A stretch of DNA of 64,000 bases from Ricinus communis (taxonomy: Eukaryota > Streptophyta > Magnoliopsida > Malpighiales > Euphorbiaceae). Made by a program: the position numbers and the translations under genes. Below, piece after piece: positions 25,101 through 43,389 of this stretch. Position 1 is the first letter of the stretch, and every line of letters begins with the position of its first letter. The notes below the pieces were generated by a model that saw only the letters and a list, made by a program, of their open reading frames with translations, had not been told where the DNA came from and searched no databases. The stretch is from the NCBI RefSeq assembly GCF_019578655.1, contig NC_063259.1, positions 28,445,277-28,509,276 of the forward strand. Reading direction: 5' to 3'.

Positions 25101-27506
25101 TTAGGCTATAACGTTGGTAATTGAGAGTGAAGTAGGCTGACAACTTGCTAGTTATATGATATACATGGGTGGAGGTTGGACGAAGGACTATGATTTCATC
25201 GTTCTCCACCAGTCTGCCTGAATGCTTCTTTTGTGATTTCTAGTTAAAGTGCTTCATTCAGAGTTTGGTTGTTTGGCAGTGATCTTTTATCTGTTGGTAT
25301 GTCGATCATTGTTTTTACTTTTAAGTGAAATTACTTCTGTAAGAGAGCACTATGCCCCTTTCCAAGCGCCCACTTCTACAAGTAAAGTACCACCTAATAC
25401 TTAAAATTCATAATTTGACAAGCCTGTACCAATAGTAACCTGAGCGGAATAGCTGGCTTAGCTAACTGTAATGGTAGGATCAGCTATCTCTTCTCTAAGA
25501 TAGTACCTATCTGCACGTTCCAAATAGTAAATTATCCTGTTTAGATAAAACATAAGGAATAGATTTTCGAATTTCAAATATCTTCAGTCTCTTCATTCTT
25601 TCTGACGTTTAACAAGGATCGTTTATTTTATTGTTTGTGACCGTTTGTAGAGAGGAACTGACAGCGCATTGTTAATCCTATCCGACTAAAAAAGCATATT
25701 TACAATTTAAGCACTAGGTACAGCATCTTGCTGAGGCACACTTGGGCTAGCGACTAAATTGCAGTATATTGTGGGTGCAAGAAATTGCAAAAGAAATGGC
25801 ACTACTAAGTGTTGCTACAGTAGAAGTCAAAGAAAAGAACATTACATGCATGTTTACCTGGGCAAGTAACAGAAGCTTTGACTTACCCCAGCATCTCACA
25901 AAATACTCATTGTTTCTAGGATTAGACTCTGCTAGGCAAAGAGATGAAAACAGTAGAATGAGGTTTTATGAATAATCAGCTTGCAATGAATTCATTCAAT
26001 TTCATTTCAGATCTCTGCTGTGTAGCTTCTTGTATCTCATTTCTTTGTTCTTTTCTCCTTAAATTACAGATCAAGTGCCTCTCTTCTTAGCGGTACCGAT
26101 TGCTTATCTCCAAAGGATAGGCGATGGCCAGAAGATTTAGCTTGGCACCCACTGGGAAACAGCTTATTTTGTACTTACAGTGCTGATGGTGGGGATTCTC
26201 AGATATCAATCCTAAATCTGAATAAAATACAAGGGGTAAGTTTCTTGGTTGAGAATTGAGATGTTCATTTTTCTGAACAAATATGCTACTCCCATGTAAA
26301 TTGTCTGTATAAATAAATACACTCTGTACAATGGTTGGTGGAGTTGGCATGTTCTGCAAGCCTGCAATTAATTAGATTAGCATGCTATGCTCTATTTTTA
26401 AATAAAATGATTGTTTTCTATGTATTTGCTTTGGCAGAGAGCTCGTATTACTTACTTAGAGGATAAGCCACATGTCAAGGGCATTATTAATAGCATATCG
26501 TTCATGCCTTGGGAAAATGCCTGTTTTGCAACTGGTGGTAGTGATCATGCAGTTGTATTTTGGAATGAGAAAGATAATGAGTACTTGTGGAAGCCAAAGA
26601 CATTGCACAGGAATCTGCATTCTTCTGCTGTTATGGGAGTTGCTGGGTTGCAGCAAAAGCATATTGTATTATCAGCTGGTGCAGACAGGAGAATTATAGG
26701 GTTTGATGTTCAATCAGGGAGAGCAGACTTCAAGCATCAGTTAGACAACAAGTGCATGAGCGTTGTGCCAAATCCATGTGATTTCAATCTATTCATGGTT
26801 CAGACTGGGTAAGTCTTCTTTGTTGTCCTTTGGCCCATGCTTTCTTCAACTCATTTTGCTGATTGATCTTCTGCTTTGTTATTTGCTTCCAGAAATTTAT
26901 GTAATTCACACACTGGTTACTCTTGCATCTGGTATCTTGATACGCCATGTTAACCTAATGTTTAGATGTATATATGCCAATCTAATATTGTAAAATGTCA
27001 AATATGTTGTCCAAGTACAGCAAAGCTGGATTTACATCAAATTGGGGATCATAGCTTCAGGTGGAAAAAAATTCTGATATAATATGGATTTTTGTTTGTC
27101 TTTCCAAGCGAGAGCCTTTTTCTGCTATAGTTTTTCTAATTTTAATATGCTGCCTGAAAATTCTCACTGAAGATATATCATGTGCAGGATTCCTGAGAAG
27201 CAGCTGCGACTGTTTGATATTAGACTTAGGCAGACAGAGCTTCATTCTTTTGGGTTTAAGCAAGAAAGCAGCGACTCTCAGTCAGCTTTGATCAATCAGG
27301 CTTGGTCACCGGATGGCTTGTATCTCACATCTGGTTCAGTAGACCCTATGATCCACGTCTTTGATATCAGGTACAATTCTCACAAGCCATCCCAATCTGT
27401 AAGAGCTCATAACAAACGTGTCTTTAAAGCAGTCTGGCATTCTTCTCTCCCCCTCTTGATTTCTATATCTTCTGATCTGCTCATTGGGTTGCACAAGATC
27501 ACGTAA
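22163..27506 (+). CDS. coiled-coil and WD40-repeat (transducin-like) protein, 541 aa
   Basis: Seven exons: 22163-22351, 22911-23289, 23407-23563, 24354-24398, 26070-26235, 26438-26808, 27188-27506. All junctions keep frame and give 541 aa. Residues ~25-90 form a charged heptad-like coiled coil that crosses the first intron (EALVALIEHRAREVDHLKRR, then LQETENKLHDSESRLARLRA). Residues ~90-220 are a basic Ser/Pro-rich linker. From ~229 to the end come WD40 repeats with recognisable blades: ALDGVVNLWQI, GGSDHAVVFWNE, SAGADRRIIGFDV, LRLFDIR, TSGSVDPMIHVFDIR. Such proteins are scaffolds; I cannot assign a pathway or partner. The C-terminus ends HKIT soon after a partial last blade, so an incomplete or non-canonical propeller is possible. 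Introns 3 and 4 are long (0.8 and 1.7 kb). The first exon carries the start, with an AAAGAATTATGA context. Confidence 0.85.
23761..24130 (+). repeat. tandem duplication (~180 bp x2) in intron 3 of the WD40 gene
   Basis: Two adjacent diverged copies offset by 180 bp, about 23761-23940 and 23941-24130. Shared landmarks are ATTCTGCAATATTGAAG / ATTCTGAAATGTTGAAG, AAATCAATTTTGGCTAATC in both, and AAGTGCATGTGC / AAGTGCATGCGC. No coding content is seen. It is probably an old unequal-exchange duplication of intron sequence. Confidence 0.8.
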
Positions 27507-29485
27507 CAATGTTTTCAGCTTGTTGGGACATTAAGGCAATTTCTTTACATTGCTCATGCTCATTTTCATTTTGGTGCTCGTTTTGATTTGAGGTGAGACC
27601 TCTATACTTGAGCCTGTTTAAGAAGAACATCTAAGGTGCGAGTGATTTTGGGTTGGTCTTGCAAATTTTGCCATTGCAATGTAGGCAAAAGATATAGCAA
27701 TTTTGGAGAATGAGCAAATTGTTGCAGATGAACAAGGGTGGTAGCTGTGGCCCTTCATGTATGTTGTAGTTTGCCACTCATGGTTCCGAGTCATTCGACC
27801 AACCCGGCAATTGAGCTTTAGATTATAGTAGCAGTCAATGTTTTGTACCCTGTTTCTAATATTTTTTCTTTTTTTTGGGTTCATTGTTTATTTATTATTT
27901 TTCTTTTTGGATAGAATATAATGTCAGGCTGATCAAGTGTTTCTTCTTCTTCTTCTTTTTCTTCCCCTTGGGATTCCGTTGAATTCTGTAGATGCAAAAA
28001 CAAAATTTATTGGATATGGAGCTTGGGATACAATACATGAGTATTCCAGTACCTTGGTTTCCATTTTGGTTTTGGTGGTGAAGGCATCAACATGCGGGTA
28101 AAAACAATCTAAATTTCTGTTGGATGATGATATTAGAGTTAGAGTTCCCCCTAGCTTAGGGACTCCGTATTACCCCCGCGCTTTCTCTTCACACCTTTAC
28201 TAGGAGGAGATAATTGAGTTTATTGTCAAAACGGAACCATAATATGTTAATGGTTTACGACTTTTCTATTACCTCTTGAGGCCTCCAATACGAATTTGTT
28301 TAGAATATAATTACAGTATCTATTAATCCGGTTAGTATTATTTGAAGTGGATTGTCCAACTGATAAAAGTGAGATATAGATATCAATTTAGATAATAAAC
28401 AGGCATTTGTTCCTTTGATGTTAAATATCACCAAAACTAAAAGATAAATATTAAATTAATAAAATAAATTATTATAATAAGAAATCTTAAGAAGATAAAA
28501 TTTCATTTAATTAAATCAAATAAAAAATATTAATATCAAATGAGCATCCTCTGCTCAAGAATCTTATCTAGATTCGTCACCGATATCGTAAATTAACTCA
28601 AATCTGAAATCTGTCCTATTAAAATGGGTAGAGTCAAATCCGTCTTATTAGGCGCGGTAGAGGTGGGGCAATCCATCCGGTCGGTTACCATACCTAAAAC
28701 TACTTTCTCACTGGTTGCCCTGCGGTTTTTGCAGATTACCATCATGCTTAAACCTTCACTCTGCGGTCCTTTAGGTAAATACTTTTTCCCTTTCTATATT
28801 TTTAAAATGTGGATGAAAGTTTAAGGTTTGGGGTTCGAATCTCCCTAGTCTAATATGTTAACATAATCCGTATATAATTTCTCCTTTTCAACATTTTCTG
28901 CAAGAATTTAGCGATTCCTGTTCCTTTTCCTTGCGACGGTGGTGACACTATATCTATTTTGGCTCTCATATTTTTCAAAAGTTTAGATGCTCTTTTGTGT
29001 CATTTAGTAAATTTTCTTTTTGAACTCTGCTCACTACCTTGGCGGTTTCTTTGTTAAGGTTGACCTAATTTTTATATGCAAGAATTTGAGAGCATTTATT
29101 TTTTATAACGTCGGGCGGCTATGTTACCATAAATCATTCGACGCCTTGCAATTTGTGATCCAGGTTGTACATTTTAATTTTTCTTAAACTATTACAACAG
29201 GGGAGGGGGGAAGGTGGGTCTCGAATGAGAACCCTGGCCACCAGGCTACTGTTCGGTGGCTAGGTTGTGTAGTTTATTTCAAAAGATAGACTTTAATCTT
29301 ATTAACACTAATAACTTACAAATTTTTGACGTTGTCAACTTGTGATGCTATGAATTTTGGGTTTTGGGTTGTACCAGTGTAGTAGTTTGCTTGCATTGAA
29401 AATTGGAACTAATTATATATGCCCTTAGTCTTAAAATTTAATTCTTAAGTTTTCTTTTTTTCTTTTTTGGTTATATCTTTCTTCT
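27507..29485. other. repeat-rich spacer downstream of the WD40 gene
   Basis: Begins with the WD40 3'UTR (to about 27,900; poly-T and CTT runs). Beyond that is AT-rich DNA with a short direct repeat (28342-28387) and two tRNA-promoter-like B-box motifs: GGTTCGAATCTCCC near 28832 on the plus strand, and a GGTTCTCATTCGAGAC-like block near 29215-29240 on the minus strand. A 67-codon frame at 28624 has an unusually GC-rich start but no recognised homology. Confidence 0.5.
28342..28387 (+). repeat. direct repeat, left copy, flanking the DCD pseudogene
   Basis: TTGAAGTGGATTGTCCAACT followed by GATAAAAGTGAGATAT. A near-identical copy lies at 32491-32537 in the same orientation. The two bracket the pseudogene region 4.1 kb apart. 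Confidence 0.65.
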
Positions 29486-31323
29486 GTGGTGTTTTGCCTG
29501 ACATTATTTCATACTGATCCTGAGAAGGTAGAGAAGAAGATCATAAAGGCGATTCTTTCTCCTTCTTCAGATCCTGGGCATGCCTCTGCTTCTGCTTTTC
29601 ATACCACTGCCAGGAGAATGAACACGCAGCAGGAGTACAAGAATGATATGGATAAACTTTCTGGTTTTGTATTTTTGTGTAATGGGAAAACAAAGCCTGA
29701 GTGCTTCATGTACCGTGTTTTTGTTCTTCCAAAGGGAAAAAGGGAAATTATAGAGAAGATCAGACCAGGGATGGACCTTTTTCTGTTTGACATTGAACTG
29801 AAACTTCTTTATGGTCCATATAACGCAACTTCTGTTGGAAAGTTAAACTTGGAGCCTGCTGCTTTTGGTGGGAAGTTTCCTGCACAGGTAATTTATTTTG
29901 GTTCACATGAAAACCTGTAAGATGTGTAGTTATTCAAAATATAAGCCTTATGAAAGGCAGCCTTGTCAGTGTCCCTCATTGTCTATGAACTTCCATGATT
30001 CATGATAGCGCTGCTGGCATCATGCAGATTCAGCACAACCATACACCTGTAGTGTCCAAATCCTATCTTAATTATTACATGGAAGCAATTCGAATTAGAT
30101 ATGAAAGGATTTATTCAGTTGTGGGCCCATTGAAGATGCAAAGATGGTCCTACAACCATAAAGTTGGTTAGTGTTGCACTTCATCATGTGGGTTGGAGTA
30201 TCCTGTTGGGACTGAAATCTCAGACTTCCTGGATCAATGTGGTTGGGCAATTGCCCTGATGAACTATCAGTTGTAATGATGATGGCTAGAATGGCTTCGC
30301 ATCTTTTGGAGATGGATGCAAGTATTCCAGTAATGCTGTTCAGAGGTCATTGCCATTCCATATTTTGGTACTCGTGTGCCAAAATTTGAATGATTCATAT
30401 ATTTTGTTAATTGAGTTGGTTGCACAAGTCTAATCCCTTCCTGCTTGATGTTTATGTATTTAGTTTTGAATTAGGTTGGGAGGACATCCCCTTTTCAAAT
30501 CTACTTGGATAGACTTTGACCATTTTCCTTTCCTCTGTTTGCTCAGGTCAGCTTCCAGATTTGCAAGGATTGATTCCCTTTGCCAGAGAGCTACTTTAAA
30601 CAAATTATCCAAGATAACTACTATGAGAAGGGGAATTTAAACCAGAACTAAATGACCAGCAAGTTGTATCTTGAAGTGTGTTCCCATCTAATTGAATTTC
30701 ATTCTCATTGGTTGTTTTGTGTTCTGTTATTTGTTCATAGTTATAATACTTGTTGTCAAATGGCATTTCCTGGTATGGTGCAGGTGAGGAGTCTCGTCAT
30801 TGTTTCGTCCACTTACTAAGCAGGCATCCGTACCCGACTCTCCTTCAGTGCCTTGCACAGCCATGCCATTGGCAATATCATTTTTGGCCAGAGAGAATCA
30901 TTTCCAGTCCCAAGAAACTCTTTTATCAAAAAGGATCCTTATGTAGCTGGAATGCAACTTGGTCATAATCCATCAATCTTGAAACCTCAACATGCTTTGC
31001 AAGAGGTAGAAGGCCTGCAATATGTGTACTTTAGATCCTTAATATGTAACCGTGGATCACTTGATCCACAACTTCTGACAGCTCCAAGACCGCCTAATTT
31101 GGAGTATCAATATGATTCTTGGATGCAGTATGCTCATGCCCCAACATTGAAGACTCGCAGATCCAACAGAGTCTCTTACCATCGGAACATGTTTCTGATG
31201 GAGCGATGGTAGACTATGGCTATCAACCGATGGCATCACAAAACCTACCAGTTCCAACTGCTTCTTACCATTCCACAGATGTTCAACAGGCGTACTTACA
31301 AGGGAACTCATACAATAGGTACT
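29486..31323 (+). pseudogene. DCD (development and cell death) domain protein, decayed
   Basis: 29500-29887 encodes a nearly complete DCD domain: [20 protein letters not shown], then [20 protein letters not shown], then [15 protein letters not shown], ending at a good donor (CACAG|GTAATT). The next exon, from about 30547, continues the domain (VSFQICKD) but meets an in-frame TGA at 30571-30573, then a frameshift near 30635. Another frameshift breaks the segment near 30795 (before SLFRPLTKQAS). The downstream C-terminal-like sequence (30850-31330) is spread over two frames. No convincing start exon was found upstream. DCD proteins in plants are linked to stress, development and cell-death responses, often at the ER; this copy cannot make a full product. 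The intact N-terminal half could still be expressed as a truncated DCD peptide. Sequencing errors cannot be excluded, but three separate lesions argue for real decay. Confidence 0.75.
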
Positions 31324-32490
31324 TAACTTGAGGGTCAAATCAGTCTTCACATGATGGATTGTAGAATATGAATTTTTGGTTGATAATTTATGCTGAGAAT
31401 TGATCATATTTATGCAGGCTTCATTTGGTTGCTACCTTCGAAGTACGCCAAATCATAATAGCTTGGCCTATAAGATATATGAGAAGAGAAGTTAGGGAGT
31501 GACTGCATTACAGACGACCTTGTTTATGAAAAGATGTTTTACGGTGTGAGGCAATCTTCTAATGCCTTCATTCTAATTGACATGGAAGGAAATATTTTTG
31601 AATTTTCACCTGCTTACATAAATTTTCAGAAAATCCGGATGTGGTTTAAATTGCTGTTCTTTCTTTCCTCTTTTTTCTTTTCCTTCAAGTTTATTATTCT
31701 TCGTTTTCAAAAACTTGTAAGTATACAAGTAATATACTTATCACTGTGTTGATTGATGGTATCACAGTTATTGGCCTGGAGGGTAGATGTTTGTTAATGA
31801 TCAACCCAGTCGTTGAGTATATGAGAATTATCAGTTGTCTTCTCAAAGAGAGCAAGAAATTGTTCAGCATCAGGAAAAGGCTCTTCATAACTAGTCTGTG
31901 CTGGCCTGCAACCCCACAAACTGTACGACAGATGCAATTGGATCCCCAGAGAACATCTGGACAGGCACTTTGGGACTTACCTGTTCCTCCATATACCTAG
32001 AGGCACCTCAACGCTTTTGTCTGACAATTTGAGATGAGAGGAGTCATTGGATTTGCCGGGATTCTGATATGATTTGTTGAATACATTATTAGCTTTTATT
32101 GTTCTCACACACACTGATTTAACAACTCCTGGCAAACCTTGATAAGAACCTTAACGTTAGGTTAATTTTAATGCTTCATAATAAATCTATGCTCTGAAAC
32201 TCCGGAACAATATTCTAAACTGTAGAATGATGGATTCCTGTCAGTGTACCCAACATTAGATTTATAGCTTCACTAGCAAGTGTAGCTCGTGTTAGAGTAA
32301 CGGAGTTGTTATTTCCTTCCATCATTTGCCTGTTTTGTCTATGATAGGAATGAAATTGAGAAGAGTCCAGAAATAGACATTGACCCAGAGATCCACTAAG
32401 CTGGACTCGATCTATTTTCTCGTCCAAAGATGAAGACGGCAGTGCTTTAAGATTTTCTTTGGTCTCGGTCCTACTGCTTTAAGCCCTAAA

Positions 32491-32537
32491 TTGAAGTGGA
32501 TTGTCCAAGTGATAAAGGTGAGATATGAGATAAATTC
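32491..32537 (+). repeat. direct repeat, right copy, flanking the DCD pseudogene
   Basis: TTGAAGTGGATTGTCCAAGT followed by GATAAAGGTGAGATAT, matching 28342-28387 with about three substitutions. It may mark ends of an inserted or duplicated segment, or be two fragments of one dispersed repeat. Confidence 0.65.
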
Positions 32538-32539
32538 GG

Positions 32540-35491
32540 ATTCGAAGACAAGATTGGCCACTAGTAGACAGACCGTGACCCTAGTCCTGGTTCACCTCCC
32601 TCCATCATCTGATATCTAGTGGTTGACTTCCTGACTTTTATGCCCGTTGAGTCCATGACATTTTTGGTAACATCAAATCTTTCTTGTCCCGGAGGAATTC
32701 TCAACAATTGCAGTTGCTTCCATTAGCCTGAGCCTGGTGTCTTGATTTGTTGGGCTAGTGTGTGATTCCTAGTACTGGAACTTTACCCGAATGGTGATGC
32801 CTCGCTCCAAAAGTAAGGAGTTGAAATTATAATTATATGGTAAGTGGGCCGGAGAAAGAAGATGGGCGATGCTTCTGATTGAAGAATTAATACCCTCAAT
32901 TATGCCTCCATGCGTGCAATTGCAATATTTTTGTTAAATGGAGAGAGATGGGGTCTATGCTTTTCGGATGATGGGGTCTTGTTTTCTTCCTCCCACTTAG
33001 TAGTCCAATGCTTTAGCTGTACTTTTTTTGTTTGCGATTTCTGGTGTCTCTGCCTTTTCGGAAGAATTTTAGATATGGAGGAACAAGTAAAGTAGGAGCT
33101 TCATTATTGTATAAGCCTGCGGCCTCAATTTCTTGTCCTTCCCTAATGCTTGCCTGCTTGCATAACCTCACTGAATTACAGCGCCAAATACTTGCTTTAG
33201 TTTGGCATGTTAAAACATTCTTATTTACCATGACCACTTATCAAAACAGGTTTTACTTGAAGATAAACCGCATATCAACAATACACAGAGTCATAAAGTG
33301 CACCATCCTGTCATGATGATTCTTGCCTGTTTCTTCCAAACCAGCCAGAAATTGTCAATTTCAGTTTCGATTGATCTTTCTTTCCCCTTATTTTGACCTA
33401 AAAGATTCAACTTGTCCTAGCAAGGCTACTGTCTGTTAACTCTAATTGCACTGTGTGGATGGTTTACTTGTCCTCCCAACACCATTATGGTTGTCTGCTC
33501 TTTACAACTTATGATGAGCTTGCAAATGGAAACAGTGCATACCATTACCATAGCAGTTGTCTCTTCTTTAAGGTAGCAAGCCCGCAGCGCCCATCACCAA
33601 TGGTTGGGGTGCGGGTAGGGTCGACGAAAGATCTTTTAAAAATACGAATTATGAACTTCATTTCTATATTTTGGAGATATTACCATAGTTTGTGTATAGA
33701 TTTATTAAAATATAACAGCAGCATGCATTCCATGCCTCTATTTGGTATCAAATTAGTTACGCCATGGTTAAGATGGTCGCTTTTAATTATTGTCATCCAG
33801 TGAAAAAGCTACTGATAGCAGCTAGTTGTCTTCTTCTTCTTCTTTTATAATTGTTTTTCAACAAGCTGCTACTTCAATAAGCCTAGTATATACCGGATTG
33901 CAGTTATTATTATTATGATTATTATCACGGAAAAATGCATATTATGAGCTCCTGAACTTTGCATTAAGTCCTTCAACTTCATTTTTGTAAAACTGGATCC
34001 TTAGACATCTATTTTTGTTACATCGTTTTTTATTTTATTTTTTTCTCACAAGACTTATAACGCTTTATGTGCCTAGTGGTTGTTACTAGAGGATTTATTT
34101 ATAATAGAATGGAACCCTATTGTACTAAAATGAATTTGAGGAATTTAATTTTAAAAAACCCATAAACTTCAAGAGCTCTATTTGAATTTCTGTCTTATTT
34201 TTATATAGAATGAGAAATGGTGAGACACTAACTCTGTGGATCATGTCCTGAGGCGAATAAGATATTAGAGTTTTGTAAAACTTTCAGGCCATGGACCCAC
34301 TAATTATGCTGATTATGAACCAAGACCTGTGATTTGAATTAATATTTTATTATCATATCATTTTAGTATTACAATTTGACAGCATGACATGTGATGGAGT
34401 TGGACTCCCTACTCCCAGTCTTATAATTTTTCTAGCCATTGCCACCCCAAACTTTAAGTTAAACCTATTAGGCACCTTAACTTACAGAACTGAATACAAT
34501 TAAACCCCTTGTAGGTGATAAAATCATGCGTCTGTATAACACGTGGTTTAACCTATTGATAACTCTCCTCTTATCAGCAAGAAAATAATGAAGTGGCACA
34601 ACTTTACTCTTTGGTTTTTATCATTTTCTTTCCTGAGAATATGCAAAATAAAATGATATTCCTTCTCCTCTTCCATCTTTGCTTCTTTAAAATAATAAAA
34701 TCAAATTGGCATAACCACCACCACTGACAAGCGTCAACATCTGTTACCAAATGGTCACAAATCCTCAAGGTAGATTCGCTGCCCTCCATGGCACCACCTT
34801 GCAATACCAACTGCATCAACTTCTTCTTCGTGAATTTCAGTCTCATAATAGCAACAACACTTTTCTGATCAATTGTTGCATGGTGTTATTAATTAGTCCT
34901 TTTGTTAGTTTTCTACTCTCTTTATCAATATAATTAATTCAAACCCATAATTTATATTATCTATATGAAGATGAAAGATGATGTTTTCTCAAAATATATA
35001 TAAAAGATGGAAGTTAATGTAGTAAAGGTTCATTTATAGTAGTTTGTATTTGAAATAGTGCAACAGTTGTATATGGTAGACTGTTATTACCAAAAATAAG
35101 ATACTAAATTCTTCCAAATCTGTTCATATATTATTATGCCAATTTTGCTTCAATTCTGACTAAAAAAGAAGGAAGGAGGAAGAAATCGAAAAAAAAGAAG
35201 GTTTAAGAATAGAGAGAGAATAAAATTGTTAATAGTGTATATAATTTTTTATTTTATTTTATTTCAGTCCACTCTCGTTATGTTATGAATATTTTATTTT
35301 ACACCTTATATCATATAAGCACACAAATGTCCATTAATATTTAATTATGTAAGTTGAAGTGCTTAATAGATTCAACTTAAATTTTAAGACAGTATGCAAG
35401 TTAGAGTGTCGCATTTTATATTTTTATTATTTTTATTATTCTATTCTTTCTATAAATTTTAAAGATTGTCTTACTCTAATTTTATCAAAAC

Positions 35492-35551
<60 letters not shown>

Positions 35552-36500
35552 ATTTTTAAATTCATCTGATAAATAATTTTCCATTCTCAAAAGAGGTCGA
35601 ATGGAGAATTAATCACAGAGAAATAAAAAAAGAAAAAAAAAGTGGGTCGAATTTAAATGGAAGTTGAAGGTGGCGAGTGGCATTTGGAGAATTGGGCCAT
35701 TTCACGCCGTCGTGTAATTTCTTAGCAAATCATCGGCCCACAGAAGAGCGAAAAGAGTAGTAGTTTTCCTTTTTCCCTGTTGTTCAAACTTGAAGCCATC
35801 GGAGCGCGTTAAACCGTCACTTTTTTTAAGGACATCCCTTTCTTCCCCAATCGCATACTACTATATTTTGTCAAAACTACTCTCTCCCTGCCAATTCACT
35901 CCTCAGCAGTCTTTTGAAAATCCCACTATAAAAATCTATTCGGATTAACTATTCTAATTGGTTTCTGGCAAAAACGTTTATATAATTTAAAATAAAACCC
36001 ATAAAAAATATTTTAAATTTTCACAATTTGTTTCCATTTAACAAATTGTGAATTTCAATAATAATTTTGTCAAAAAGAAAATAATTATCTACTTTATATA
36101 AATGAATAAATGATAATACTTTTTAATATTGAAATAATTAAATATACAGAAAGTATCAAAATGTGAAAATACTTGGACAATCGTATGTCGCAAGTCTTAC
36201 CCATCTAGTTCTCCTTCCGCGAAATAGCCTTTCACGAACATAAACCAAACGCGTTTTCTGTTTTTTTTTTTTTTTTTTTTTTGTCAAACGGATAGCCCTA
36301 GACAAAGACTCGGGATTGGCCCCACTTTTTTTCTTTTTTTATTAGAAAGAAAATATCAAACTTCACTAACTCCACGTTCATAGATTGGATACTTCTCTCT
36401 CTTCACTTCTATTCGTTTCCTTCTTAATTCTTGTTTTCTACGATACTTTAACTTTAGATATATTTTTTCTTTTTTTCCTTTTTCTTGTTGTTGATCTAAA
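32540..36500. other. AT-rich spacer before the copine gene
   Basis: No gene recognised. Open frames at 32910-33316 and 33453-33803 have no family similarity. The stretch holds a long imperfect (AT)n run (35495-35550), a poly-T run near 36260-36281, and a moderately GC-rich block at about 35640-35900 that may be upstream promoter sequence. The 33910-34600 segment has wording typical of dispersed plant repeats (CTCCTGAACTTTGCATTAAG), but its ends were not resolved. Confidence 0.5.
35495..35550. repeat. (AT)n microsatellite
   Basis: About 56 bases of alternating A/T, interrupted once by a G near 35539. It is the longest of several such tracts in the window (others near 991, 8361, 36511, 38258 and 46759). 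Likely length-polymorphic. Confidence 0.95.
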
Positions 36501-36573
36501 TACTTGCATATATATATATATATATATATATTTTCCCATTTTGAGAGCTCAGTTGCTGTTTTTGTGCTGCGGT

Positions 36574-43389
<6,816 letters not shown>

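Noticed and set aside
28624..28824. 66-aa frame starting MGRVKSVLLG
   Set aside because: GC-richer start is suggestive, but no homology, no splice context and repeat-like surroundings; left as part of the repeat-rich spacer.
32910..33803. Several 60-116 codon frames upstream of the copine gene
   Set aside because: Low-complexity hydrophobic translations on both strands, no conserved motif, no exon signals.
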